A stretch of DNA of 64,000 nucleotides from Pseudomonas brassicacearum subsp. neoaurantiaca (GTDB lineage Bacteria > Pseudomonadota > Gammaproteobacteria > Pseudomonadales > Pseudomonadaceae). The notes below the pieces were generated by a model that worked only from the letters and a program-made list of their open reading frames with translations, had not been told where the DNA came from and searched no databases. Both the position numbers and the translations under genes were made by a program. Positions 1 through 8,466 of the stretch are shown here, piece by piece; the first letter of the stretch is position 1, and the number at the start of each line of letters is the position of its first letter. The stretch is from contig NZ_VDLV01000008.1 in NCBI RefSeq assembly GCF_013608025.1, positions 229,084 to 293,083 on the forward strand, read 5' to 3'.

Positions 1-195
1 GCGGTGCTGATGAAAACCCTGCCCTTGGGCCAGCAAGCCGCCCAGCGTCTGACCAGCGAACTGCTGCCGCTGCTGCAACAAGCCCAGCACAGCGCCTCGA
101 CCATCGACCCCGACCATTACGGCAGCGCCGCGTTTGGCCTGTCCCTGGCGTGCATGGCCCATGAGCGCCAGTACAGCCGTCTGTTCCGTTCCTAG
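1..195 (+). CDS. ureF: Urease accessory protein UreF, C-terminal fragment
   Basis: Only the last 64 codons are present; the gene is cut by the left window edge. The reading frame is open from base 1 and ends in TAG nine bases before ureG. The ending, with a stretch AAFGLSLACMAHERQYSRLF, fits the C-terminus of UreF, which forms the UreD-UreF-UreG chaperone complex that delivers nickel to apo-urease in the cytoplasm. Placement directly before ureG supports this. The GTG at base 4 is internal, not a start. Confidence 0.85.
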   Translation, partial: AVLMKTLPLGQQAAQRLTSELLPLLQQAQHSASTIDPDHYGSAAFGLSLACMAHERQYSRLFRS

Positions 196-204
196 GAGAC
201 ACAC

Positions 205-819
205 ATGAATACACAACCCTTGCGCGTAGGTATTGGCGGCCCGGTGGGTTCCGGCAAGACCGCATTGACCCTGGCCTTGTGCCTAGCCCTGCGCGAACGC
301 TACAACCTGGCGGTGGTGACCAACGACATCTACACCCGCGAAGACGCCGACTTCCTGGTGCGCAACGAAGCCTTGGCGCCGGAGCGGATCATTGGCGTTG
401 AAACCGGCGGCTGCCCGCACACGGCGATTCGCGAAGACGCCTCGATCAACCTGGAAGCGGTGGACCAGTTGAACCGGCGCTTCCCCGGCCTGGACCTGAT
501 CCTGGTCGAGTCCGGTGGCGACAACCTGTCGGCCACCTTCAGCCCCGAGCTTTCCGACTTGACGATCTATGTGATCGACGTCTCGGCCGGCGACAAGCTG
601 CCGCGCAAGGGCGGGCCCGGGATCTGCAAGTCCGACCTGCTGGTGATCAACAAGATCGACCTGGCACCGCTGGTGGGGGCGTCCCTGGACATGATGGACA
701 GCGACACCCGGCGGATGCGCAACGGCAAGCCGTTCGTGTTCAGCAACCAGAAGACCGGCCAGGGCCTGGACGACATCATTGCCTTCATCGAACGCCAGGG
801 CCTGCTGACCGCAGCCTGA
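205..819 (+). CDS. ureG: Urease accessory GTPase UreG
   Basis: UreG is the SIMIBI-class GTPase that drives GTP-dependent nickel insertion into urease. The 204-residue protein has the usual family length. A P-loop GGPVGSGKT lies at residues 11-19, the nickel-binding CPH motif is at 70-72 within VETGGCPH, and NKID, the guanine-specificity motif, is near residue 150. The start ATG follows a GGAGAC ribosome binding site. It sits nine bases after ureF and 33 bases before a HupE/UreJ gene, so it is mid-operon at the end of a urease cluster. Confidence 0.97.
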   Translation: MNTQPLRVGIGGPVGSGKTALTLALCLALRERYNLAVVTNDIYTREDADFLVRNEALAPERIIGVETGGCPHTAIREDASINLEAVDQLNRRFPGLDLILVESGGDNLSATFSPELSDLTIYVIDVSAGDKLPRKGGPGICKSDLLVINKIDLAPLVGASLDMMDSDTRRMRNGKPFVFSNQKTGQGLDDIIAFIERQGLLTAA

Positions 820-852
820 ATTTTTTCTAACGGATAACAAGGAAGCTCATTC

Positions 853-1425
853 ATGACACTCAAACGCCTCTTCGGCGCCCTCGCGCTACTGCTCACCCCG
901 GCCCTGGCCTTTGCCCATCCCGGTCATGGCGACAACGGCCTGATCGCCGGCCTCGGCCACCCTATCGGCGGCCTTGACCATTTGCTGGCGATGCTTGCAG
1001 TCGGCTTGTGGGCCGCACAACAACAAGGCGCCGCGCGCTGGGCGCTGCCGTGCACCTTCGTCGGCACAATGCTGCTCGGCGGCCTGCTGGGCTTCGAGGG
1101 CCTGGACCTGCCAGCGCTGGAAAGCGGAATTGCCGCCTCCGTGCTCGCCCTCGGCCTGGCGGTGGCACTGGCAGTACGTCCGCCGCTGGGCCTGGCGGTC
1201 GGTGCGACGGCGCTGTTTGCGCTGTTCCACGGCGTGGCCCATGGCTTGGAATTGCCGGACATGTCGAGCCCTTGGACCTACGCCATCGGGTTTGTCGCAG
1301 CGACAGCAACGCTGCATGGCGCAGGCTTTGCGCTGGTGCGGCTTCTGCCACGCGCGGCGGCGCCATTGGTGCGGTTGGCCGGGGCGGCTTCGGCTGCGAC
1401 TGGGGTTTGGTTGTTGGCGAGCTGA
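853..1425 (+). CDS. ureJ: HupE/UreJ family membrane protein, probable nickel transporter
   Basis: The 190-residue protein starts with a signal peptide ending around ALAFA, followed by a histidine-bearing HPGHGD segment. It then has about six hydrophobic helices. The family motifs HPIGGLDHLLAMLAVG and LFHGVAHGLELP, with conserved His and Asp, are typical of HupE/UreJ proteins, thought to be nickel or cobalt permeases feeding hydrogenase or urease. AAGGAAG lies upstream of the ATG. Its place after ureG in the same direction argues for the urease-linked UreJ role, which is inferred and not shown here. Confidence 0.88.
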   Translation: MTLKRLFGALALLLTPALAFAHPGHGDNGLIAGLGHPIGGLDHLLAMLAVGLWAAQQQGAARWALPCTFVGTMLLGGLLGFEGLDLPALESGIAASVLALGLAVALAVRPPLGLAVGATALFALFHGVAHGLELPDMSSPWTYAIGFVAATATLHGAGFALVRLLPRAAAPLVRLAGAASAATGVWLLAS

Positions 1426-1448
1426 TTATCTAGCGTCCACGTGGGCCT

Positions 1449-1566
1449 CATCGCGAGCAAGCTCGCTCCCACATTTTGATTGGTGTACACCTGCGGGAGC
1501 CACAGCCTGCCCCACACTATGATTGGTGTACACCGAACCCTGTGGGAGCGAGCTTGCTCGCGATGA
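1449..1566. repeat. REP doublet, GAGCAAGCTCG type
   Basis: Two inverted copies of the GCGAGCAAGCTCGC palindrome with GTGGGA flanks face each other (about 1451-1472 and 1541-1565). Between them the string GATTGGTGTACACC occurs twice. It lies between ureJ and the AGE-family gene. This pairing is the REPIN arrangement of fluorescent pseudomonads. Confidence 0.85.
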
Positions 1567-1649
1567 CGGACTTACAGGCGCCATCTCTCTGGAGTCGGCC
1601 ACTCTGCTACCATGTCGCGCATTCGCCCCCGCTGTGACGACGTCCGCCA

Positions 1650-2783
1650 ATGCCCGATGCTTCCCGCTCCGCCTCTTTGCCTGAACTGACCACTTTGTTC
1701 ACCACGGTGCGCCAGCATTTTCACGACGTGATCGTGCCGATGTGGCAAGGCCCGGGCTGGAATGCAGAGTTGGCGTTGCCCTATGAATCCCTGGATGCGG
1801 AACACACACCGCTGCCGCCCCAGCGCTACCGCGCCATGGCCTGTGCACGACAGTTGTATGTGTTCGCCAGTCTGATTGGCGAAGTGCCCCAAGCCGAAGA
1901 ACGGGCAAGCGCGCTGTTCCGCTCGCTGCAGCGGCATTTCCACGATGCCGAGCATGGCGGCTGGTTCTACAGCATCGACCCGCAAGGTGCTCCGCTGGAC
2001 ACCGGCAAAGACCTCTACACCCACGCGTTCATCCTGTTCGCCTGCGCCCACTACTGGGGCAAGGTTCGCGAGCCGTTGGTGGAATCAACGTTGAATGCCG
2101 CGCTGGAAGTGGTCACCCGACGTTTCGCCACCGGCGACGGCTTGTACGAGGCCAGCCTCGGACGAGACTGGTCGACCTGCCAATCCGGCCCGCTGCAAAA
2201 TCCGCTGATGCACTTGGCAGAAGCCTTCCTTGCAGTCCTTTCGGTGCGCGACGACAGCCATGTCCGCCAAGCCTTGCTGAGCCTGTGTGATGCCATGTCC
2301 AGGCAGTTCGTGGACCCTGGGCAGAAGGTCATGATGGAAAAACCGCTCAAGGCTGTGGATAACTGGTTCGAGCCGGGCCACCAGTTCGAATGGTATTTCC
2401 TGCTGGCATCATCGCCCTTGTTACAGGGCGGCAAACTTCACGCGGCGCTGGAGCTCAGCTTCAGCCTTACCGAAGAACACGGCGTCGATCCGGATGGCGG
2501 CGCAGTGTGCGCGATGCTGAGCCTGGAGCCACAAACAACCCCACGCGACGCCACCCAACGCATCTGGGCCCAGGCGGAATACCTGCGGGCATTGACGTTG
2601 CGTTCTGGAAGCGACAGCGCCTTGCTGCGACAGCTGCAAGCATTGCAGCAGCAGTTCCTGCATCCCCGTGGCTGGAATGAATGCCTCGACGCCAATGGCA
2701 ATGTCAGTCGCAGGGACATGCCGTCCACCACGCCGTATCACCTGTTGACCTGCTATCGCGGCCTGGCCGACTATCTGGCGTAA
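1650..2783 (+). CDS. AGE-family sugar epimerase/isomerase
   Basis: The 377-residue protein resembles N-acylglucosamine 2-epimerase family enzymes, whose (alpha/alpha)6 barrel interconverts aldose and ketose sugars or 2-epimers. Family-type motifs are visible: YTHAFILFACAHYW, NPLMHLAEAFLAV, PGHQFEWYFLL and, near the C-terminus, MPSTTPYHLLT. The two His residues of the last pair match the general acid/base positions of the family. Mannose isomerase (YihS/ManI type) is a likely activity, but the substrate cannot be fixed from sequence. The ribosome binding site before this ATG is weak. No sugar transporter or kinase is next to it. Confidence 0.8.
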   Translation: MPDASRSASLPELTTLFTTVRQHFHDVIVPMWQGPGWNAELALPYESLDAEHTPLPPQRYRAMACARQLYVFASLIGEVPQAEERASALFRSLQRHFHDAEHGGWFYSIDPQGAPLDTGKDLYTHAFILFACAHYWGKVREPLVESTLNAALEVVTRRFATGDGLYEASLGRDWSTCQSGPLQNPLMHLAEAFLAVLSVRDDSHVRQALLSLCDAMSRQFVDPGQKVMMEKPLKAVDNWFEPGHQFEWYFLLASSPLLQGGKLHAALELSFSLTEEHGVDPDGGAVCAMLSLEPQTTPRDATQRIWAQAEYLRALTLRSGSDSALLRQLQALQQQFLHPRGWNECLDANGNVSRRDMPSTTPYHLLTCYRGLADYLA

Positions 2784-2791
2784 CACGTTCC

Positions 2792-2885
2792 GTGGCGAGG
2801 GAGCTTGCTCCCGCTGGGTCGCGCAGCGGCCCCAAAAAGCCTACGACTGCTTCGCAGCCGAGCGGGGGCAAGCTCCCTCGCCACA
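2792..2885. repeat. REPIN, TGGCGAGGGAGCTTGCTCCC type
   Basis: Inverted arms GTGGCGAGGGAGC...GCTCCCTCGCCAC enclose a spacer with inner self-complementary CTGCTTCGCAG. It lies between the convergent AGE-family and SDR genes, where it could form a hairpin in both transcripts. Confidence 0.85.
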
Positions 2886-2908
2886 AAAGCTCGTTTCTAG
2901 AACACCCG

Positions 2909-3673
2909 TCAGGCCTTGTTGCGCTCAATGGCAAACCCGGCCCATGTCTGGCTCACCGGCATCAGCTCCAAGCTGTTGATGTTGATGTGCGCCGGCGTGT
3001 TGAGCACCCAGAAAATCGTATCGGCGATGTCCTGTGGCTGAATCGGCTCCGCGCCCGCGTACGTCGCGTTGTAGCGTTCCTGGTCGCCGCCAAAGCGCAC
3101 CAGGGAAAACTCGCTCTCGCACAGGCCCGGCTCGATGTTGCTCACCCGCACGCCCGTGCCTTGCAAGTCGCAACGCAGGTTGAGGGAGAACTGTTTGACG
3201 AACGCCTTGCTCGCGCCGTAGACGTGGCTGCCCGGATACGGGTAGTTGCCGGCAATGGAGCCCAAGTTGACGATCCCCGCCCCACGGCCATGGGCGATCA
3301 GGCGCGGCAGCAACAGGCGCGTGCTGTAGATCAGGCCTTTGACGTTGGTATCGACCATGGTGTCCCAATCGTCGAGGTCGCACTTGGGCGCCGGGTCGAC
3401 GCCCAAGGCCAGGCCCGCGTTGTTGATCAGCCCGCGCAGCTTGGCGAAGGATGGCGGCAGGTTGGCGATGGCCTCCTCCATGGCCTTGCGATCACGCACA
3501 TCCAATACCAGGCCATGGACTTCGGTCTGCTTCGACAGCTCGGCACAGAGGGCATTGAGGCGCTCTTCACGACGGCCGGTCAGCACCAGCTTCCAGCCTG
3601 CCTCGGCAAAACGACGGGCACAGGCCTCACCAAAACCGGACGTCGCGCCAGTGATAAACAGGGTGTCAGACAT
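2909..3673 (-). CDS. SDR-family NAD(P)-dependent oxidoreductase (YdfG-like)
   Basis: A classical short-chain dehydrogenase of 254 residues. The cofactor motif TGATSGFG is at residues 8-15, NNAG at 84-87, and the catalytic set N110, S139, Y152 and K156 (YGASK) is complete. ITGATSGFGEA and the end PISQTWAG-like segment resemble YdfG, the NADP-dependent 3-hydroxy acid/serine dehydrogenase, and malonic semialdehyde reductase. The arginine-rich TGRRE after beta-2 suggests NADP. AAGGAG lies just upstream of the ATG. It stands alone, convergent with the AGE-family gene, so no pathway is indicated. Confidence 0.9.
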   Translation of the reverse strand: MSDTLFITGATSGFGEACARRFAEAGWKLVLTGRREERLNALCAELSKQTEVHGLVLDVRDRKAMEEAIANLPPSFAKLRGLINNAGLALGVDPAPKCDLDDWDTMVDTNVKGLIYSTRLLLPRLIAHGRGAGIVNLGSIAGNYPYPGSHVYGASKAFVKQFSLNLRCDLQGTGVRVSNIEPGLCESEFSLVRFGGDQERYNATYAGAEPIQPQDIADTIFWVLNTPAHININSLELMPVSQTWAGFAIERNKA

Positions 3674-3963
3674 CGTGTTCTCCTTGCTTGGGCTTCAAAC
3701 AGCCATTGAATGGAAATCGGCCCACAGCATGCCCGGCCTGGCCCGCCAGGGGCAAGGCTTGATCAACCGCTTTAGCGCCTTGCTGTACAAAAAACAATCA
3801 ACCAGACCCAGGCCTTGCCCAACAAGGGCCGCAGCGGATTGCCCGCACGTTATCCACAGGCACGTCCACAGTAATCGGGGGCAACTGCAAATGCTGGAAG
3901 CCGCTGTGCATAAGGCTTTGCGGCGGCTTTTGAAAGTTTTTTCGCTTGACCTCGCAAGTAAGG

Positions 3964-3991
3964 TTGTGCAGCTGTAGTTATCTGCTATAAG
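3964..3991 (+). promoter_or_regulatory. Sigma-70-like promoter with extended -10
   Basis: TTGTGC (3964-3969), a 16-base spacer, then TGC-TATAAG with the -10 hexamer at 3986-3991. The TG before the -10 is an extended -10 feature. It points rightward into the DnaA box region where no gene is apparent, so an RNA or a DnaA-regulated transcript is possible. Confidence 0.45.
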
Positions 3992-4360
3992 CCTGCGCTC
4001 CATGCTAGATGGCTCCAAGCCAGTAACGACGGCCTTCAGCGCGGTCTTTCCAGAGTTTAATCACAGACTTATCCACAGGCCTGCCCATAGGCTTTCCAGC
4101 CCATTCCCCTGCCCATAAAACGGTTGACAACAGCCACTCCCGCTCGACCAAAAACACCTGATCAAAAAACGATCACAGCCTTGAAAGCCACGTATTCAAA
4201 GGGCTCCAGCCAGCTACTCCCACGTTATTCACAGCCAGCTCCACAGCAAACGGGGACAAGTCAAAACCGTGACAAAACAACTGTTTGCGGCGACTTTATG
4301 TCGCGGTTTCGCAGGGGCTCGAGATTGTTGTCCACAATTCCAAAAAACACACAGAACCCT

Positions 4361-4449
4361 TGTGGGAGCGAGCTTGCTCGCGATAGCGGTCTGTCAGCCG
4401 AAATTGGTTTACTGAACCGACGCTATCGCGAGCAAGCTCGCTCCCACAG
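4361..4449. repeat. REPIN, GAGCAAGCTCG type
   Basis: GTGGGAGCGAGCTTGC and its inverted copy GCAAGCTCGCTCCCAC bound an 89-base unit. The inner flanks GCGATAGCGG and CGCTATCGCG are also complementary, giving a long stem. Confidence 0.85.
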
Positions 4450-4475
4450 GGAATTGCGGTGATATTGGAGATATA

Positions 4476-4506
4476 AAAAAACCGGCGATCACTCGCCGGT
4501 TTTCTT
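4476..4506 (-). terminator. Rho-independent terminator of the liv operon
   Basis: The stem ACCGGCGA-TCAC-TCGCCGGT is flanked by A7 on one side and TTTTCTT on the other. On the minus strand the stem is followed by a run of seven Ts, 17 bases past the livF stop codon. Confidence 0.85.
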
Positions 4507-4522
4507 CATTGCAACAGCCGCC

Positions 4523-5239
4523 TCAATGCCCGCCCAGATACGCGTTGCGCACCTCTTCGTTGGCCAACAGTTCCTTGCCGGTGCCGGTCAGGCGGATTTC
4601 GCCGTTGACCATCACATAGGCCCGATCCGACAGCTTGAGCGCGTGGTTGGCGTTCTGCTCCACCAGGAAAATGGTCATCCCGGTGGAGGCCAGCTCACGC
4701 AGGGTGGCGAAGATCTGCTTCACCACGATCGGCGCCAACCCCAGGCTTGGCTCATCGAGCAGCAACAATTTGGGCCGACTCATCAAAGCCCGGGCAATGG
4801 CGAGCATTTGCTGCTCGCCGCCGGACATGGTCATGGCCCGCTGGTTGCGTCGCTCCTTGAGGCGCGGGAACAACTCGAACATGCGCTGCATGTCTTCGTT
4901 GGCGTATTTGTCACCGATGGGGATGGTACCCATCAGCAGGTTTTCCTCGACGGTCATGTCCGGGAATACCCGCCGCCCTTCCGGCGATTGCGCGATGCCG
5001 TTGGAAGCAATGTAGTGGGACGATTTATGCGTGATGTCCACGCCCTGGTAGATGATCTGCCCGCTCGCCGCCCGGGGCTGGCCGAAGATCGACATCAACA
5101 GCGTGGACTTGCCGGCCCCGTTGGAGCCGATCAGGCTTACGGTCTCGCCTTCGCCAATGTGCATCGAGACTTTCTTCAGGGCCTGGATCGGCCCGTAGAA
5201 CACGTCCAATTCCTTGAGCTCGAGGATAGGTCCACTCAT
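4523..5239 (-). CDS. livF: Branched-chain amino acid ABC transporter ATPase LivF/BraG
   Basis: One of two ATPases that power the Leu/Ile/Val importer at the inner membrane face. The 238-residue protein has Walker A GSNGAGKST at residues 38-46, the signature MSGGEQQ, Walker B LLLLDEPSLGL and the switch His in FLVEQN-type context. The early MSIFGQPRAASG and late YLGGH ending are typical of LivF. Its ATG overlaps the livG stop codon as ATGA, so translation is probably coupled. It is the last gene of the operon. Confidence 0.96.
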   Translation of the reverse strand: MSGPILELKELDVFYGPIQALKKVSMHIGEGETVSLIGSNGAGKSTLLMSIFGQPRAASGQIIYQGVDITHKSSHYIASNGIAQSPEGRRVFPDMTVEENLLMGTIPIGDKYANEDMQRMFELFPRLKERRNQRAMTMSGGEQQMLAIARALMSRPKLLLLDEPSLGLAPIVVKQIFATLRELASTGMTIFLVEQNANHALKLSDRAYVMVNGEIRLTGTGKELLANEEVRNAYLGGH

Positions 5240-6108
5240 ACCAATTCCTCTTCATCGGCACCCAGGTAAGCCGCGATCACTTTCGGATCGTTGCGAATCG
5301 CCTCGGGACCGCCCTCGGCGATCACGTTGCCGTGGTCCAGCACCACGATGTGGTCGGAAATGCTCATTACCATGCCCATGTCGTGTTCGATCAGCACCAC
5401 GGTCAGATCATGCTCGTCGCGCAGCAGCCGGATCATCGCGCTCAGCGCTTCGGTTTCCTGAGGATTGAGGCCGGCGGCCGGTTCGTCGAGGCAGATGATC
5501 TGCGGACGCGTGCACATGGCCCGGGCGATTTCCAGGCGCCGTTGCTGGCCGTAGGAAAGCTCCCCTGCCAGGCGGTTGGCGCAATCCACCAGGTCCACCA
5601 CTTCCAGCCAGTAGAAGGCGTGGTCGAGGGCGTCACTTTCAGCCTTGCGGTAGCCCTTGGTATTGAGGATGCCCGCCACCAGGCTGCGGTTGACCCACAT
5701 GTGCTGGGCCACCAGCAGGTTTTCCAGCACCGACATTTCCTTGAACAGGCGAATGTTCTGGAAGGTACGCGCCAAACCGGCGCGGTTTACCAGGTGGGTG
5801 CCGCCGAACATCTTGTAGTACAGGCGGCTGGCGAAGGACTTCGGCGAGACGAAGTCGGTCGGGCGGAATGCTTCGCCCAACAGCTTGATCACGTTGGTCT
5901 GTTCACCACGGACATTGAGCTCGATTTTGCCACCCGAGGCTTTGTAGAAACCGGTCAGGCAGTTGAACACCGTGGTCTTGCCCGCGCCGTTGGGGCCGAT
6001 CAGGGCAAAGATCGAGTTGCGCTTGACCTGGAGGCTGACGTCACTGAGAGCCTTGATGCCACCGAACTGCATCATCAGGTTTTCGACTTTGAGTACGACT
6101 TCGCTCAT
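5236..6108 (-). CDS. livG: Branched-chain amino acid ABC transporter ATPase LivG/BraF
   Basis: Second ATPase of the importer, 290 residues. Walker A GPNGAGKTT is at 38-46, the signature is LSYGQQRRLEIARAM, and Walker B is IICLDEPAAGLNP, followed by the switch region VVLIEHDMGMVM. The longer insert between Walker A and the signature, including NRAGLARTFQNIRLF, distinguishes LivG from LivF. The start ATG overlaps the livM stop codon (ATGA) and the stop overlaps the livF start. Confidence 0.96.
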   Translation of the reverse strand: MSEVVLKVENLMMQFGGIKALSDVSLQVKRNSIFALIGPNGAGKTTVFNCLTGFYKASGGKIELNVRGEQTNVIKLLGEAFRPTDFVSPKSFASRLYYKMFGGTHLVNRAGLARTFQNIRLFKEMSVLENLLVAQHMWVNRSLVAGILNTKGYRKAESDALDHAFYWLEVVDLVDCANRLAGELSYGQQRRLEIARAMCTRPQIICLDEPAAGLNPQETEALSAMIRLLRDEHDLTVVLIEHDMGMVMSISDHIVVLDHGNVIAEGGPEAIRNDPKVIAAYLGADEEELV

Positions 6109-7385
6109 GGCGCTACCCCCTTGCGCGGCGTCACACCGGTACGGCTGATACGGATCAGGCCGCGTGGGCGCCAGATCATCATCAACACCATCAACACGCC
6201 GAACAGCAGCACCCGGTACTCGGAGAAGCTACGCAGCAGCTCCGGCGCCACGGTCAGCACGAATGCGGCGATGACCACGCCAACCGTCGAGCCCATGCCG
6301 CCCAGCACCACGATCGCCAGGATCAGCGCTGACTCGAAGAAGGTGAACGACGATGGATTGACGAAGCCCTGGTAGCTGGCGAAGAACACACCTGCCAGGC
6401 CGGCGGTGGAAGCACCGAGGGTGAATGCCGAGAGCTTGACCAGTACGTGGTTCAGGCCCATGGAGCGGCAGGCGATTTCATCTTCGCGCAAGGCTTCCCA
6501 GGCGCGACCGACCGGCATGCGGGTCAGGCGATGCTTGATATAGAGCACCAGCAGCACGGTGATGAACAGCACGATGTAGATGAACAGGAATTTGATATTG
6601 GGGTTGTAGTCGATGCCGAAGAACTCATGGAACGGCACGCCGCCATCCTTCGCTCGCCTGCCGAACTCCAGGCCCAGGAATGTAGGTGAAGGCACGGGCA
6701 TGCCATTCGGCCCGCCGGTGAACGACAGCCAATTGTTCAGCACCAACCGGATGATCTCGCCGAAACCCAGGGTCACGATGGCCAGGTAATCACCGTGCAT
6801 TCGCAACACCGGGAAGCCCAATATGCACCCCGCCATCGCCGCCGCGATGGCCGCCAGTGGCAATACGGTCCAGAAACCCAGGCCCAGGTATTGGTAGCCC
6901 AGCGCCAAGCCATAGGCGCCGATGGCGTAGAACGCCACGTAACCCAGGTCGAGCAGCCCGGCCAGGCCGACCACGATGTTCAGGCCCAGGCCCAACAGCA
7001 CGTAGATCAGCCCGAGGATGACCACGGTGAGCACGTATTTGTTGGCGAAGAACGGAAACACGATGGCGATCACGATCAACGCCGGGATGATCCAGCGCAG
7101 GCGCGATTTGTAGTCCGGTGGCAGCACATGCACGCCGGAACCAGTGCTCTCGAACCCCTGGAGAATCTTCAGTCCCTTGGGGGTTTGCAGGAACAGGCTC
7201 AGGGCAAAGCGCCCGACCATCACGATCGCCACCAGCCAGCCCACGCGGGCCGGTTGCAGGTTGAAACTGTAGCCGTCGAGCACCACGCCGACGATCGGCC
7301 CGAACACGATCAGCGAGATCAGGCCGGCCAGGATCGCATCGATGACGCTTTTTTTGATATCAAGCGGTTTATTGGCAGCAGACAT
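6105..7385 (-). CDS. livM: Branched-chain amino acid ABC transporter permease LivM/BraE
   Basis: Membrane permease of 426 residues from the start MSAANKPLDI; an open frame continues upstream through livH, but this ATG lies two bases after the livH stop with an AAGG site. An N-terminal extension with two extra helices precedes the core of about eight helices, as in pseudomonad LivM. GLAGLLDLGYVAFYAIGAY and the ATPase-contact segment PVGRAWEALREDEIACRSMGL (EAA-type loop) are clear. It pairs with LivH to form the channel. Confidence 0.95.
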   Translation of the reverse strand: MSAANKPLDIKKSVIDAILAGLISLIVFGPIVGVVLDGYSFNLQPARVGWLVAIVMVGRFALSLFLQTPKGLKILQGFESTGSGVHVLPPDYKSRLRWIIPALIVIAIVFPFFANKYVLTVVILGLIYVLLGLGLNIVVGLAGLLDLGYVAFYAIGAYGLALGYQYLGLGFWTVLPLAAIAAAMAGCILGFPVLRMHGDYLAIVTLGFGEIIRLVLNNWLSFTGGPNGMPVPSPTFLGLEFGRRAKDGGVPFHEFFGIDYNPNIKFLFIYIVLFITVLLVLYIKHRLTRMPVGRAWEALREDEIACRSMGLNHVLVKLSAFTLGASTAGLAGVFFASYQGFVNPSSFTFFESALILAIVVLGGMGSTVGVVIAAFVLTVAPELLRSFSEYRVLLFGVLMVLMMIWRPRGLIRISRTGVTPRKGVAP

Positions 7386-7387
7386 AC

Positions 7388-8302
<915 letters not shown>

Positions 8303-8405
8303 AACGCAATCTCACGCAGTGAGAACCTGCACCCCCGAGGGCGTGCGGTTCTTCTAAGGAAAATACAGATTTACGTCGGAGCAATGTCAGGCGCGATTGG
8401 CAAGC

Positions 8406-8446
8406 GCCCCTTGGAAACCGGGAATTATCCCGGACTCCAAAGGGGC
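8406..8446 (-). terminator. Intercistronic hairpin between braC and livH
   Basis: GCCCCTTGGA and CCGGG pair with CCCGG and TCCAAAGGGGC across a six-base loop with a small internal mismatch. No T run follows, so it is better read as a processing or partial-termination hairpin that would make more binding protein than membrane parts. That role is inferred. Confidence 0.55.
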
Positions 8447-8466
8447 CTGGACGATCGTTTCAGCCC

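Larger units (their letters stand above)
3674..4475. other. Gene-free region with DnaA box cluster
   Basis: About 800 bases without a convincing gene. Four sites match TTATNCACA exactly: 3850-3858 (+), 3905-3913 (-), 4069-4077 (+) and 4225-4233 (+). TTGTCCACA at 4328-4336 and TTAATCACA at 4057-4065 are one base off. Three of the plus-strand sites share a longer pattern, TTATYCACAGSC followed within a few bases by a second CCACAG or CCATAG. This is far denser than expected by chance. A promoter-like site lies at 3964-3991 and a REPIN at 4361-4449. No dnaA, dnaN, rpmH or rep gene is nearby. Confidence 0.6.

Noticed and set aside
2681..3709. Long plus-strand frame opposite the SDR gene
   Set aside because: It is the antisense of a clear SDR gene and begins inside the AGE-family gene and a REPIN; GC-rich DNA often leaves such frames open.
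3695..4018. Minus-strand frame of 107 codons upstream of the SDR gene
   Set aside because: Cys/Ser-rich random composition, and it overlaps the DnaA boxes and promoter-like site; no family resemblance.
4124..4462. Plus-strand frame of 112 codons in the DnaA box region
   Set aside because: It has no ribosome site, low-complexity sequence, and its end is a translated REP unit (CGSELARD), so it is not a gene.
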